A stretch of DNA of 64,000 nt from Odiellus spinosus (lineage: Eukaryota; Arthropoda; Arachnida; Opiliones; Phalangiidae), in NCBI GenBank assembly GCA_963920705.1, contig OY987225.1:30813538-30877537 (forward strand), read 5' to 3'. The position numbers and the translations under genes were made by a program. This document shows positions 24,054-36,673 of the stretch, one piece after another; position 1 is the first letter of the stretch, and the number at the start of each line of letters is the position of its first letter. The notes below the pieces were generated by a model. It was given only the letters and a program-made list of their open reading frames with translations, made no database searches and was not told the DNA's origin.

Positions 24054-24383
24054 CAGAAGCCGATGAAACCCTCCTTTGAAGTCTATTACTCCCGGGTCTT
24101 GTCTACCCCTCTCTGTATGGGTTATTTTCAAAAAGCGCGATTCGTACGCCTCCTAACGGTAGATATTTTCGGAGCGGGAGTTCGTCGAGTGAATATCTCT
24201 AGCAGTTCTTCAAAAAAAAACGTCATCGTTTGTGGAGAGAGAATTTCCAATTTTCCGTAGACAAGGGGGTATGAAGTAGGACCCCTCCGATCTCGTAAAA
24301 TTGTGAATTTTACCCATACAGAGAGGAGCGCTCTGTTAAACCTTAGAGTAGTAGACTTCAAAGGAAGGTTTCATCGGCTTCTG
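24054..24383. mobile_element. 330-bp MITE, CAGAAGCCGATGAAACC ends (copy 1)
   Basis: Terminal repeats CAGAAGCCGATGAAACCYTC are matched at the right end (GGTTTCATCGGCTTCTG). The sequence is almost identical to copy 2 at 26740-27077 over its length, so both inserted recently. A clear target duplication is not visible for this copy. The 65-77 aa open frames inside are accidental. Confidence 0.9.
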
Positions 24384-26517
24384 ATTATATCCATAAATTT
24401 TGACATTTTCATTTTAAAGTTTCTTAACGAACACGTTTAAAATTTTGAATATGACGTTTTAATGGTATGATAAAACTATAATTATAATCCATAGGTATTC
24501 TTAGTATCATTTCTTGACAATATATGATAAAAAATATTAACCAAAAGACAATAAAAAAAAAAAATGGTGACAGTCTCATTTTAAAATAAAGAGGAAGAAA
24601 TTAAACTGGAAAATTACTAAACCCGAAAAAAATTATTTCCAAAAATATATATATATGATACAATCTTGGAAACATGACGGAATTTCACAGGGAGATATTA
24701 ATATTTGTGTTAAAATTTCATTTTTCCAAGGTTGATTTTTATTAAAATCTATTCGCGTATTCTCTATAATAAATATTAAAAGCTGTAAAGAATAGAATAC
24801 ATACGGAAAATTTAGTTGATATGATAACTTAACCCTGCCTTTATATTCATTAACAAACTGCAACACGAATATATTTCGAGTAAAATTAATGGATGGCGGG
24901 AATCTTTCTCTCTCTCTCTCGGAAGTTGGAGAGTTCACCTGCCGAATTATTTTTCTCTTTGGGAGTCGAGCCCACGCAGCGTAATAAAAGATAGCGATAT
25001 ATTTTCCTTAAGCTCCTTTAATAGAAATTTATTTTCACGAACCCGCTTCTATATAATTCCTACTACCGTTTTCGGTTTTACTCGAACTTCGCACGAAGTA
25101 GTCTGGCTTTCTTTCTTTCCATATCTCTTTTAATAATTTGAAGAACGATCAACTAGAGAGCATTTCATCATGGAAATACCGATAACCCTAGAATAGTTTT
25201 CCTTCCCACGCACGTTTTAAAATATGAGAGAGTATATATAATGACCTTATTAACCTCTGACCCAGGTTATAAATACAAAGGTTAAATGGTTTTCGATCGA
25301 GATCTCGTGTTCTGTTTGATAATTTAGGGAAACTGATTTTGTTTATGATTTTAATGTGGTAACGTGTCGTAAGGCTCTTTAACTATTAATTAATAGTTTA
25401 TTTATTAATTATAAATAATTAAAAAGAAAGATATGGTCTCATAATTTTAGAGATGATCCACATAAACATGCAGATACTTTGGATTTGAGAATAGTTGACT
25501 ACCTAACCGAAACTGAATTAAATGGGTTGATTTTGGTGTTGTTCATTCTCCACCAAGTTCCAATAATAAACCCTTGACCTACACTTCCCTACACCAATGT
25601 AGCAGTTAATTAACAAATTGAAATTAGTGTTTAAACCCATTTCGAAATTTATATTTTGATACGTGTCTCAATTTTTATTGTGCCAAGGGTTTAATTAGTT
25701 TTGGCTTAAAGTTTTTACCTAATTAAATTTTATTCTAGCTAATGGTGAGTAGTGTAACACTGGTTGGTCACTTTTGAAAGCACTGGCTAAAAATCTGGCG
25801 CAACACTAGTGCCAATAGTTTAATTTAGTGTAACACTGGGACCAGTGTAGCACTCTTGCAACCAATTGTTTTCCACTATTATATGTATGTATGGATGGAT
25901 GTTGGTACGAGGGTTCTCTTAATTCCGATAAAAAAACACACGCGCTAGTAGCATTAATCGTACACGCGCTAAGCCTTGGCGAAAAAAAAAAAAAACAGTT
26001 AAGCCTAACCGGAACGAGACTATCGCGGGGGAAATTGCATGCTACGTTGCTGTTTTTTTGTGGGGGTAGAGAAATTCGGGTTAGTCTAGGGTGTATAGAG
26101 GAAAATGGTTTTTATGGCTGTAATTCTAGCAGTCCAGGAATGTTGTAAGAGAGAGAAAACCCAGAACTCTGTTATTTATGACTGTGAGAGGAAACCCAGC
26201 TCGCCCTTTCGATGAACGCAATAAGGCGGTAAATTTTTAATTCATATAATGCCTAGGCCCAATTCTTTTTTTTTTTTTTTTTTTTCTTTTTGTTCCAGGG
26301 TTTTGGGGGTATCGCTCTGCCACGTATATATAACCTTTTTTACTGACCCTCCTTGGCGTAATATATTAACCCTGTCAGCGTTTCTGTTACGCTTTATTGT
26401 TCGGCCCGTGTTATTCATAAATATGGGAATCTTTTCCAATTGCTCAACTATATGTGCTTGTTTGTTTAATATGAAGAAACATTTTATTGAATATTATTTA
26501 TCAAAAAGGTGTTTGTT
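24384..26517. other. Unassigned AT-rich stretch
   Basis: No gene recognised. A poly-A run interrupts TAAGCCTTGGCG and GTTAAGCCTAACC near 25972-26010, and a poly-T run lies near 26268. Small repeats of AGTGTAACACTGG occur near 25750-25850. Confidence 0.45.
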
Positions 26518-27198
26518 CAGGGTTCGTACATTACCTGGGAAACCTGGAAACACGGAAAAGATATAGGCAACTTGAAAATGGGCCCAAAATCTTTGGGAAA
26601 TAGATAGAATAGGTTGACCTTTTAATTATTTTAAGCTGTTAATATTCGCCTAAAGATTCAGTTTTTTCTCATATTCTGAGCAAATTATTGAACATGACTG
26701 ATATAAAGCGATGAAAAAGCACGTATAGAAAAATTGTACCAGAAGCCGATGAAACCCTCCTTTGAAGTCTATTACTCCCTGGTCTTGTCTACCCCTCTCT
26801 GTATGGGTTATTCTCAAAAGGCGCGATTCGTACGCCTCCTAACGGTAGATATTTTCGGAGCGGGAGTTCGTCCAGCGACTATCTATAGCAGCCTTGGAGT
26901 TCGTCAAAAAAACGTCGTCGTTTGTGGAGAGAGAGAATTTCCAATTTTCCGTAGACAGGGGGGTATGAAGTAGGACCCCTACGATCTCGTAAAATTGTGA
27001 ATTTTACCCATACAGAGAGGAGCGCTATATCGAACATTAGAGTAGTAGACTTCAAAGGAGGGTTTCATCTACTTCTGATTGTACCTTGCCAACTACTCGC
27101 AAATATGAATATATGCAGCATGTAAAATATTAAATATTAATCAGGGAAAACCTGGAAAAGTCAGGGTAACTCATTTCAAACATTTGTTACCTACCCTG
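26518..27198. mobile_element. CAGGGTTCGTACA-type element, interrupted by a MITE
   Basis: Left end CAGGGTTCGTACATTACC with ACCTGGGAAACCTGGAAAC. Right end AGGGAAAACCTGGAAAAGTC and TTGTTACCTACCCTG. It is split by the MITE 26740-27077; removing that insert joins the two halves at one copy of the 7-bp duplication ATTGTAC. Confidence 0.7.
26740..27077. mobile_element. 338-bp MITE, CAGAAGCCGATGAAACC ends (copy 2), with 7-bp TSD
   Basis: Same family as 24054-24383. It is flanked by perfect direct repeats ATTGTAC at 26733-26739 and 27078-27084. The right terminus has one decayed patch (CATCTACTTCTG). It sits inside an older CAGGGTT-type element. Confidence 0.92.
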
Positions 27199-28894
27199 AT
27201 TGCTGATACATTTAAAACTTCTAAAAATATTTGACATTTCGTTTCTATACTCTCCATATGAACGTCAAATTTCTAGTTAATTTTATTAAATTTATATCGA
27301 TTTAGTTATGTTCCTTACCAACTTGTTTCGCTTCTTTGGCTATAAATCAAAAATAGTTGAGTTGATGTAGGGTGGGGTATTGCGCTAATTACCAGTATTG
27401 GATTCGTTATGATGATAAAAAGGATAAATTAATCAATAAATTCAGTATATATGGACCAGCTCTTTTCCTACACTGCATACATGGTCCCTGTTGGGATGTT
27501 TGCCAATTTGCACGCTTTTCCTTCAAGATAAAGAGGGCATCGATTTCAAATTTAGATACATCCTCCCCCCTTCATCATTTACGCTTTGAAATCGACAGAA
27601 ATAAGCAAAAGAGAGAGGGAAATTTATAAGATGAATTAACTTTCAATGCATTGATTGGTTGATTAGAAATAATTGAATTCCAAGTTTGGTAGCTATACCA
27701 TAATGCAATATTTCTTATAGGGTAAATCCCATATGGGCCGAGTCTGAGAGCTAAATAACTTCATGTTAATCTCCTCCTACCGTGCCAGTCTCACTTTTAA
27801 TAAAACATCAAATTCTTATTGGTTAAAAACGAAGTAATTTTCAAACAAATATATATGAGATTAACTTTCCCTTTTCTGGAGCTCAGGGGGTGTTATCTTT
27901 TAACTTTACCAAGGTAATATAACTCTTTTAAATAGTACCCAATTGAATTTAGAGTATATAATACCCTACTGTACCTATAACATTCTTGGATAATTGGTTT
28001 TTTTCGCGAAGCGCCGAAGCTAGCCACAATTCGACAAAAAAAAAAAAAAAACGTTGGCGTGTATATAGGGAGAGGAAAAAAAAATTCTATTAGAGAGTGG
28101 GTTGGCGCAATTTCGTTTAAAAACGTTGAAAACAAGGACACACCCAGAAGTTCGTAGCAACTATTTTAAAACACTTTAAGGTTTAACATTGTAGATAAAT
28201 CCGCCTCGGTTTTAGCTACATTACAACACTTTTCTCGAACCAAAGTATAGAGTAAGGCCTAAAGAAAATTGCCTGAAAACAGAACAAGAAACGGAGGAAA
28301 GGAAAGCTAGACAAGGCGTATCCTTTTCAATAGTCGCGAATCAGTCGGAAATTTCTGTTAAAAACCTTCCATCTCTATCGTTTAGTTTGTCTTGTTTTCT
28401 TGAAAACTTAAGGGAAAGACTAGCTTTGCACGTACTGAAATTAACGCCTTATTTCGAGTTCAATAGTGGCCAGACTGCGAACAAACGGCGCATCCCCACG
28501 TTTCCCAACCTAATTCCGACCGTCTATTTCGCCAGAGAGTCCAAGCTAGATCCTAGCTATAGGAAAACCACCGCGAATACACTACTACCCCTTAGAGAGA
28601 AACCTCAGAATATATTGCTTTTAAAAAAAATCACGTGATTCTATTGTGGATAGGGTTAAGTTCTAACATTGCTTCCCATGTCTGTCTAAACATAAATGGA
28701 AAGTAAAATAAATCGCCGAACTTCTATGTATTTAAAATTGATGTTATCACAGTTTTTTCCAAAGCTTTGTTCTAACAAAACGTCTGTCTGTCCGTGGGGA
28801 ACGCTAAAATATACCCCGCTTCAGTTTTTATTTCAAAACACGCCGTTCATCATACCACGAGAATAAAGTCACGCGCTTCGATTCAAACGTCGTT
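27199..28894. other. Unassigned stretch before the large array
   Basis: No gene recognised. The open frame 28387-28638 (83 codons) has no motif or splice context I trust. CGTCTGTCTGTCCGTGGGGA at about 28779, followed by ACGCTAAAATATACCCCG, resembles the end of the foldback element 36549-36673. Confidence 0.45.
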
Positions 28895-30815
28895 TAAGCC
28901 TAATTTCGAACCGGCGATTAAGCCTAATTTCGAACCGGCGATTAAGCCTAATTTCGAACCGGCGATTAAGCCTAATTTCGAACCGGCGATTAAGCCTAAT
29001 TTCGAACCGGCGATTAAGCCTAATTTCGAACCGGCGATTAAGCCTAATTTCGAACCGGCGATTAAGCCTAATTTCGAACCGGCGATTAAGCCTAATTTCG
29101 AACCGGCGATTAAGCCTAATTTCGAACCGGCGATTAAGCCTAATTTCGAACCGGCGATTAAGCCTAATTTCGAACCGGCGATTAAGCCTAATTTCGAACC
29201 GGCGATTAAGCCTAATTTCGAACCGGCGATTAAGCCTAATTTCGAACCGGCGATTAAGCCTAATTTCGAACCGGCGATTAAGCCTAATTTCGAACCGGCG
29301 ATTAAGCCTAATTTCGAACCGGCGATTAAGCCTAATTTCGAACCGGCGATTAAGCCTAATTTCGAACCGGCGATTAAGCCTAATTTCGAACCGGCGATTA
29401 AGCCTAATTTCGAACCGGCGATTAAGCCTAATTTCGAACCGGCGATTAAGCCTAATTTCGAACCGGCGATTAAGCCTAATTTCGAACCGGCGATTAAGCC
29501 TAATTTCGAACCGGCGATTAAGCCTAATTTCGAACCGGCGATTAAGCCTAATTTCGAACCGGCGATTAAGCCTAATTTCGAACCGGCGATTAAGCCTAAT
29601 TTCGAACCGGCGATTAAGCCTAATTTCGAACCGTCGATTAAGCCTAATTTCGAACCGTCGATTAAGCCTAATTTCGAACCGTCGATTAAGCCTAATTTCG
29701 AACCGTCGATTAAGCCTAATTTCGAACCGTCGATTAAGCCTAATTTCGAACCGTCGATTAAGCCTAATTTCGAACCGTCGATTAAGCCTAATTTCGAACC
29801 GTCGATTAAGCCTAATTTCGAACCGTCGATTAAGCCTAATTTCGAACCGTCGATTAAGCCTAATTTCGAACCGTCGATTAAGCCTAATTTCGAACCGTCG
29901 ATTAAGCCTAATTTCGAACCGTCGATTAAGCCTAATTTCGAACCGTCGATTAAGCCTAATTTCGAACCGTCGATTAAGCCTAATTTCGAACCGTCGATTA
30001 AGCCTAATTTCGAACCGTCGATTAAGCCTAATTTCGAACCGTCGATTAAGCCTAATTTCGAACCGTCGATTAAGCCTAATTTCGAACGTCGATTAAGCCT
30101 AATTTCGAACGTCGATTAAGCCTAATTTCGAACGTCGATTAAGCCTAATTTCGAACGTCGATTAAGCCTAATTTCGAACGTCGATTAAGCCTAATTTCGA
30201 ACGTCGATTAAGCCTAATTTCGAACGTCGATTAAGCCTAATTTCGAACGTCGATTAAGCCTAATTTCGAACGTCGATTAAGCCTAATTTCGAACGTCGAT
30301 TAAGCCTAATTTCGAACGTCGATTAAGCCTAATTTCGAACGTCGATTAAGCCTAATTTCGAACGTCGATTAAGCCTAATTTCGAACGTCGATTAAGCCTA
30401 ATTTCGAACGTCGATTAAGCCTAATTTCGAACGTCGATTAAGCCTAATTTCGAACGTCGATTAAGCCTAATTTCGAACGTCGATTAAGCCTAATTTCGAA
30501 CGTCGATTAAGCCTAATTTCGAACGTCGATTAAGCCTAATTTCGAACGTCGATTAAGCCTAATTTCGAACGTCGATTAAGCCTAATTTCGAACGTCGATT
30601 AAGCCTAATTTCGAACGTCGATTAAGCCTAATTTCGAACGCAAATTAAGCCTAATTTCGAACGCAAATTAAGCCTAATTTCGAACGCAAATTAAGCCTAA
30701 TTTCGAACGCAAATTAAGCCTAATTTCGAACGCAAATTAAGCCTAATTTCGAACGCAAATTAAGCCTAATTTCGAACGCAAATTAAGCCTAATTTCGAAC
30801 GCAAATTAAGCCTAA
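28895..30815. repeat. 81-unit 24/23-bp minisatellite in four ordered variant blocks
   Basis: Core TAAGCCTAATTTCGAAC. Block A: about 30 units of 24 bp ending CGGCGAT. Block B: about 19 units of 24 bp ending CGTCGAT. Block C: about 24 units of 23 bp with one C lost. Block D: about 8 units of 23 bp ending GCAAAT. Blocks are internally almost perfect and change once each, in that order. Blocks A and B are multiples of three, which creates a false 441-codon open frame (28794-30119) of octapeptide repeats; block C breaks the frame. Confidence 0.98.
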
Positions 30816-31588
30816 CATGATTATAACGTTTTTTACACCTTAGGGATAACTTGTTTTTAAGAAAGGTCAAAATTAAAATGACAAATATTTTTGACCTGGC
30901 ACCGAGTTTGGTTCATAGAACTTTGTTTATTTCGAGCCGAAGTATACATAATGTAGGTTGCACTAGTTTTTCTGCTACGCGACTACTTGAATGAATTAGA
31001 TATAGAAAGCTTCGAGCCTTTAGCTTTAAAAGCGAGTGGTGGGAATACTCTACCCCTGAAAGAGCAAATAGAAATGGAAAGAGTACTAGCTGCACCACGG
31101 GAACGTGAAGGTTTTCAACAAAAGATAGGTCTCGCTATACGTACATAGAATTCCCATATAGACGTGTATACCTCTACTCTGAGCTAAGCTTTTACATCTA
31201 ACATCAAAGAGGAAACTTCAGAAAGAGGCCCAGCAAGCTTCACCGCGAATCATGACCACCTCGAAAGGGGGGTAAAAAATCAGCCAATATTTGGGGTTTA
31301 TCCGGGTACCATGAAGCTAAAAGTAACGATTTTTTTTCCAAACTTGAATCCCAAGGTTTTAAACAAATTGGGTTTTTTGAGCTCAAAAAGAATCAATGGG
31401 GAAAAAAATATTGTATTATACTATAGCCCCTGTAAGTAGGCTAGCCGAAAAGTCTGCTCTCTCATGGTTATTCTCAAAAACAGCTAGAGAGAGTTCGAAA
31501 ATTGTTTTTACCCTCCAGCTCTCGTGGTTATGCTCAGAGGAAGTTCTAAACTGTTTAACTCACGGATACCACTTCTGTCTTAATGTAG

Positions 31589-31850
31589 TAACGCAACCTG
31601 AATCGATTCGGGCCTTGTCAAATTGAACTCGCGCCAAAATCGCAAATTTAATCATCAGAATTCGAAAAAATAAACCTGAATTCGATAAAGTAAACCAAAA
31701 TTTAAAATTAATTTGCTCCACTGTTGTTTAAATCTGGTTTTTTCGTTTGAACTATTTGGTCAAATTCTGTTGGAATTTTCCTATTTGGAGCCTTGAAGGT
31801 TTTCCTCATTGGGTAAGGCGATTTCTTTTGTTATTCTAAGGGAGTTGAAC
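31589..31850. mobile_element. Partial copy of the 510-bp TIR family
   Basis: ACGCAACCTGAATCGATTCG and GGGCCTTGTCAAATTGAA form the outer arm. CCTCATTGGGTAAGGCGATT, then TCTTTTGTTATTCTAAGGG, form the opposite inner arm. The left inner arm and right outer arm are missing. No gene is seen in 30816-31588. Confidence 0.75.
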
Positions 31851-32700
31851 TTTCCACGCTCGAATCTACCAGAAATGAGTGTGTTGTCCAGTTTAAACCG
31901 AAATTGTGGCGTTTTAGAGCCTTGAAAACATATCGCGTTACTTCTGTCCATTTTCATCTCGGATTAGCCATGAAATGTATATAATTTCGCCAAGTCGCTT
32001 TATAATTTCGGCTGACGTTTTCCGAAATAGGGAGTGAATATGGAGGATATCATTTAAATCATTCCAAGTTTTCAACTCGTAATAGCCCCCTAGACAACCC
32101 TCTCCTGCGTGTAAAGAACTCAATCCTATTCTCAGTTTAAAGGAACCCTAACTGATTTTGACTATTCTTGGAATAAGTTCAGATTTCACCTCTCTATTCC
32201 GTAGACCCTCCTCTTTTGATTTTGTTTATTTAGAAGTTTAGAAGGGAGCATAGCTCTGTAAGTGATGCAATCTCCGACTGGTTTTATATCTCTAAGATGG
32301 TTGAGCGAACGAAACTCGAACTCCTAGGAAGCTTGCTGCTTCTCGAGTGAGTTTATCCCCCCGTTTATAACGTTTCTCACAAATTGCCTTCGCCACCAAA
32401 TTTACGCTTCTCGGAATCTCAGGCCTTGAAAAGACGACCGGTATATGTTCCTTCCCGAATAGCTGACAAAGTCTCTTTTCATTTCCCGCCAAACGCGTGT
32501 CACGACTTCGTCTCAGAACTATCACGCAATGCTAATAGTGTTACAAACTTTTTTTGAGACTTCTTATGAAAAAGAGAGCTAATAATGGGTAGGGAAACGT
32601 ATCATCGATTAACTTAATTGGAAAGTAACTTTATTCTAATATTTTCCTCGTAAAATTCCAAACATTATTCTAACCTGTTCTAAGCGCAATTTGATTATAT

Positions 32701-33047
32701 TCCTCCTTAGGTGCTAAGCCTAGTTTGAACATTGTCCTCTTTAGGTGCTGAGCCTAGTTTGAACATTGTCCTCTTTAGGTGCTAAGCCTAGTTTGAACAT
32801 TGTCCTCTTAAGGTGCTAAGCCTAGTTTGAACAATGTCCTCTTAAGGTGCTAAGCCTAGTTTGAACATTTGTCCTCTTAAGGTGCTAAGCCTAGTTTGAA
32901 CATTTTTCCTCTTAAGGTGCTAAGCCTAGTTTGAACATTTTTCCTCTTAAGGTGCTAAGCCTAGTTTGACATTTTTCCTCTTAAGGTGCTAAGCCTAGTT
33001 TGACAATTTTCCTCTTAAGGTGCTAAGCCTAGTTTGAACATTTTCCT
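32701..33047. repeat. About 34-bp minisatellite, ten units
   Basis: The unit reads TCCTCTTAAGGTGCTAAGCC followed by TAGTTTGAACATTT. Early units have CCTCTTTAGG, later ones CCTCTTAAGG and then a loss in TTTGAACA, so variants are again ordered along the array. The core GCTAAGCCTA is shared with other arrays in the window. 31851-32700 holds nothing recognised. Confidence 0.95.
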
Positions 33048-34745
33048 TTTATGCATAGTATATTTCAATCCGAATTTCAATCTTTTTGTAACTTCGTGGC
33101 ACCCTTACTATGAAACCAACTATCTCTTCATTTCGTTCTAAATTGAGCCTGACAAACTTAATATTGAATAGAAGTGGGTTTTTTCCTTGGAGCGCACGAA
33201 ACCCATCACTACTAGTCCCTGGAACTCGTCTCTTCTTAGTTCAGATAGTTCTTTTCTTTAGATTCTAGAAAGCTGAGCTGGGAAATTGGGAATTCTTGGA
33301 TGTGTAGAGCGAAAAATCCCGAACGTGTGTACGATAAGTCTTCGGACATGGATCAATTCTTAATAAGAAACTGTGGAAACTGCTATACAGTCACAATCGA
33401 TGGAAATTTTCAACACGTACAATGCTAGTATCTATGATTTGACTTCTAGGCTCTTCCCTCAAATCTAAGAAACGAGAGATTTCGATTTCTCTCATTTTTG
33501 GGATGTCGAGATCCATACCGACGGGGTAATCGTCAAGAAAACCCGAAAATAAGGACGCGACAACGATAGGGGTATTGGAATTTCTGTTCCTGGCTCTAAG
33601 AGTCACTTTGCCTTTTACCGGATAACGCTTTTATTTCTGTATATATATATTGTACATATCTGAAACTAGCTTTCTGATTGGTTGTCAAGTTTGACACGTT
33701 ATCTATATACGTACCTATAATATTAATTTCCCACGGTGACAATTTGTAACACACTTCTCTCATTTTCGCTCTCGTGTACTTTCGCGCCAAATTCTTCTAC
33801 ACGTTATGGAGGGTGTATAGTGTCAGAAATGTCATTATATTACCTGGGTAGGCTAAGCTACGCCTAGTGTCTGCCAATAGACAAATAGATATTGCTAAGC
33901 CTTGTACGTACTGAAATCTCAAAATGGTTCTGATTAGTAATGTTCAAGGACTGGCGAGAGTTATGTTCCGTGTTAATCCACCTTTACACGGAATATCCAT
34001 AGAAAGTGATGGAAACTCTCCCCTTTTTCTTTTGTATTGGATGTGCTCCGTAATTTGGATCATTGTCATGTTTATTTGATATACTTACTATATACTAGAG
34101 GCTTGGGGAGTATTTTAGTTATTCAGGAATTGGTTGCGAGTACTCGGGAGTGTGAGAAAATACGTTGATTAATTTATCAGGCTGCAATTGTGTACACCGG
34201 AAATGTTTCATCTATTATTATTTTTAGTTTTAATTAACACGAGGTTGCACTTTTTCAGGATAAGTATTCTTTTGGTTTGAACATTTAGAATTACCACAAA
34301 TAAATCATCCTTATATTTAAAACAGTATTATATTAATAAAACTAGGCTTAGCAAAGATGGATGCGTCCGAGATTGACTTGAATTAATTGTAACAATCTTA
34401 CTTCGGATAATTTTTTCTTTTATTCAACACGGAGTTGAAATATCCTCCAGACCCCAGACAGACAGACTAATATGCAATGATCAAAATTCTCTTATGGCCA
34501 AAAATAGAACAAAAAAGTAGGCTACTTTGACTGAAGAGCTTTCTTCTTATAAATCACTGCCAAGACGTATATATTAGTAAAGTAGGCCATTCTTTTAAAG
34601 TAAAGGATGGGTTCTCTTAGCTTCTATATATATATACAGTTTAATATTTCCCCGTTAAAACAAAAGTTGGTAAGAATGTTTAGACACGTTTTTGATGTTT
34701 AAATTAATTTCTTATGTTCGGTAAAATTTCTATAAAAATAAATAT
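33048..34745. other. Unassigned AT-rich stretch
   Basis: No gene recognised. TAAGCC words occur near 33850 and 33895 (GCTAAGCCTTGTACGTACTG) and 34343. The CCTTGTACGTACTGAAAT context recurs near 43955 as CCTTGTTCGTACTGAAAA, so this may be a decayed dispersed repeat. Confidence 0.45.
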
Positions 34746-35153
34746 AAATTCGAACCAATCATATTATTTCAACCTTCAACAGCGCTTGTAATGTCCCAAC
34801 GTTAAAATAATAGTCCTGGTCGATTTCCAAAACCGGAAGTCTAGAGACCCTATCGAAAATTTTGGCGGGGAAAACCTTTGTCACGTGATCGGCCGCCATC
34901 TTTTTGTAGTGTGAATTTTTCGTCTGCTCTAGTGGAGAGCGATAGACTAACAACTTGAATTTGGTTTGTGGGAAATAAAATTAGAAATAGTCTGGCAGCC
35001 TGTTACTACAAAAAGATGGCGGCGCGGCTATGAGACAAGCGCCCATTTCCGGCAAATCGACCAGGACCATAAGCCTACATTTGATAGCCAAAGCTTCAAA
35101 CGAAAGCCTATTTTTTAATGTTAGGACTGAAATAATCTGATTGGTCCAAATTT
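34746..35153. mobile_element. Foldback MITE (AAATTCGGACC family) carrying a nested insert
   Basis: AAATTCGAACCAATCATATT at the left and TCTGATTGGTCCAAATTTG at the right match the ends of 15513-15664 in reverse orientation. The inner sequence CAACAGCGCTTGTAATGTCC is shared too. The element is split by the insert 34809-35070. Confidence 0.8.
34809..35070. mobile_element. Nested MITE, AGTCCTGGTCGATTTCC ends (copy 1)
   Basis: Arms TAGTCCTGGTCGATTTCC and AAATCGACCAGGACCA, with inner arms CCGCCATCTTTTTGTAGT and ACTACAAAAAGATGGCGGC. It is very similar to copy 2 at 46765-47050, including GTCACGTGATC and TTGAATTTGGTTTGTGGGAA. AAGATGGCGGC is the vertebrate YY1 consensus; whether it binds here is unknown. 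Confidence 0.88.
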
Positions 35154-35780
35154 GTTTACTTTTATTGAAATAAAATCAAACTCTGTTGTTGGGAAAATCT
35201 TTGTTCCAAGGGGAGAGGGGCAATTGCCCCTTTTGCCACCCCATCCGGGCCCCCATGTACTATAGCTTCAAATACGTGATTGAAACTTAAATCAATTGAG
35301 ACTATGTTTAGGAAAAAATCAAATAAAACCCCTTCTACGGTTATTTTCTGGATGGTTGCTTTCGAAAACTCCCTAGTCATCTAGCTCCTATAAGGTATTA
35401 TCCTATTTTCTCTAGGGTATTAAGCTAAATAAGATATCTTTATTTTCGAACGAATATAGACTGGTTGGTTTCACATCCGCCTACTTAGGGACCTTCGCGT
35501 GTCCTGATTAATGGCTAGAACCCGCATTTCAATCTAATAAAGACGGACCAAAGCTATATACTAACCTTTTAAGAGGAATAACTTAAATTTAAAAGGTCAC
35601 GGGGGTGATATACCAGTAAATACACTCAGATGGTATGAATAGAAATTTTAAAGAGATGCGTAGTAAAGCTGTTAAGCCTATTTTCGAAGTAACATCGTGC
35701 ATAATAGTATAATGTTAAGCCTTTTACGAACTTTAATTCGATATTTAAGTCTTATGCAAATTTAAATTTAAATATATTTT

Positions 35781-36207
35781 TTAAAGGGAGGGTCACTTGA
35801 GAAATGAAGTCCATTTTTAATTGATGCTTCTTCTAAAATTAAGACATTTTTCGTAGTAAGTCTCTGACTTGTATAAAAAAATTTGAACCTCCTACTAATC
35901 AAATGATTCCCTACATTTGGCTTCGTTAAATATTCGCGACACACGCTGTTGTAAGCACGATAGTTCGTTTGAAAATAATCAAGAACCAGAGTTTGCCGCA
36001 GCACGTGTCGAAGGGATTTTATTAAGCTAAAGGTACAGTGGCGTCTTTTGATTAGTTACGTGTTCTCCTATTAATTTAATATCAAAAACAGAAGGCTTCC
36101 CATTTTTTTTTTAACAATTCCTTCATGTTTTACTAATCAAACTTGTCTTATTTTTAGAATCAGAATCCAATTAAAAAACTTCATTTTATTGTTCACCATC
36201 CCTTTAA
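35781..36207. mobile_element. T2/Kolobok-like MITE, 427 bp, TTAA ends
   Basis: The left end TTAAAGGGAGGGTCACTTGA faces the right end TTGTTCACCATCCCTTTAA. TTAA is present at both ends, as expected for this group. The interior matches 22260-22682. A further left terminus (TTAAAGGGAGGGTGAAGAGG) starts at 60237. Confidence 0.82.
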
Positions 36208-36548
36208 GTCTTTTCAAAATTTGTATTTTAAGTGGTTTCTTAAGAATACTCCAAACATATCTGAAAATTTATCTAGCTAAGCTTTTTACAAACTTTTTTG
36301 TACGAAATTGTTAGTTAAATTTTTCTAATCTTTTATTTTTCTTCGATTTTTGTATAAACCTAAGCCTTTTTTGTAATTTTTCTCAAGAATATTTCAAACT
36401 TATTTATGAAAATTTTCATTGACTAAGCATTTTCCAAACTCTATGATGCTAAATTTTTGTTAAATTATTAGTTAGTGTTAGTTAATTGTGTTTACCCATT
36501 TATTTTAACTTTGTACACCCCCCTAAGCCTTGTTCGTAAACCATCCTG

Positions 36549-36673
36549 CGTTCCCAGCAGACAGACAGACAGGCAAGGGTGCATTTAAGATAATTAAATA
36601 CACCCTTGCTAGGGACTAAATAGTATTCAAAATATATAATTCTCTATGTACGTCTGTCTGTCTGCTGTGAACG
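36549..36673. mobile_element. Foldback element, GCGTTCCCAGCAGACAGACAG ends
   Basis: The left arm GCGTTCCCAGCAGACAGACA and right arm TGTCTGTCTGCTGTGAACGC are nearly perfect complements. The middle contains a second hairpin (GGGTGCATTTAA against TTAAATACACCC). Length 125 bp. Confidence 0.85.

Noticed and set aside
24063..26973. Similar 65-79 codon frames at 24063 and 26734
   Set aside because: They are the same stretch of two copies of one MITE, not a gene family.
28387..28638. 83-codon plus-strand frame in a richer patch
   Set aside because: No recognisable similarity, and the end of the frame runs into AT-rich noise without a donor.
28794..30119. 441-codon open frame of IKPNFEPA/S octapeptide repeats
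   Set aside because: It follows exactly the 24-bp unit of a minisatellite and dies where the unit becomes 23 bp. No unique coding sequence supports it.
28895..30815. Interstitial nematode-type telomere (TTAGGC)n
   Set aside because: TTAGGC occurs once per 23-24 bp unit, not as a 6-bp tandem, and nothing else suggests a nematode.
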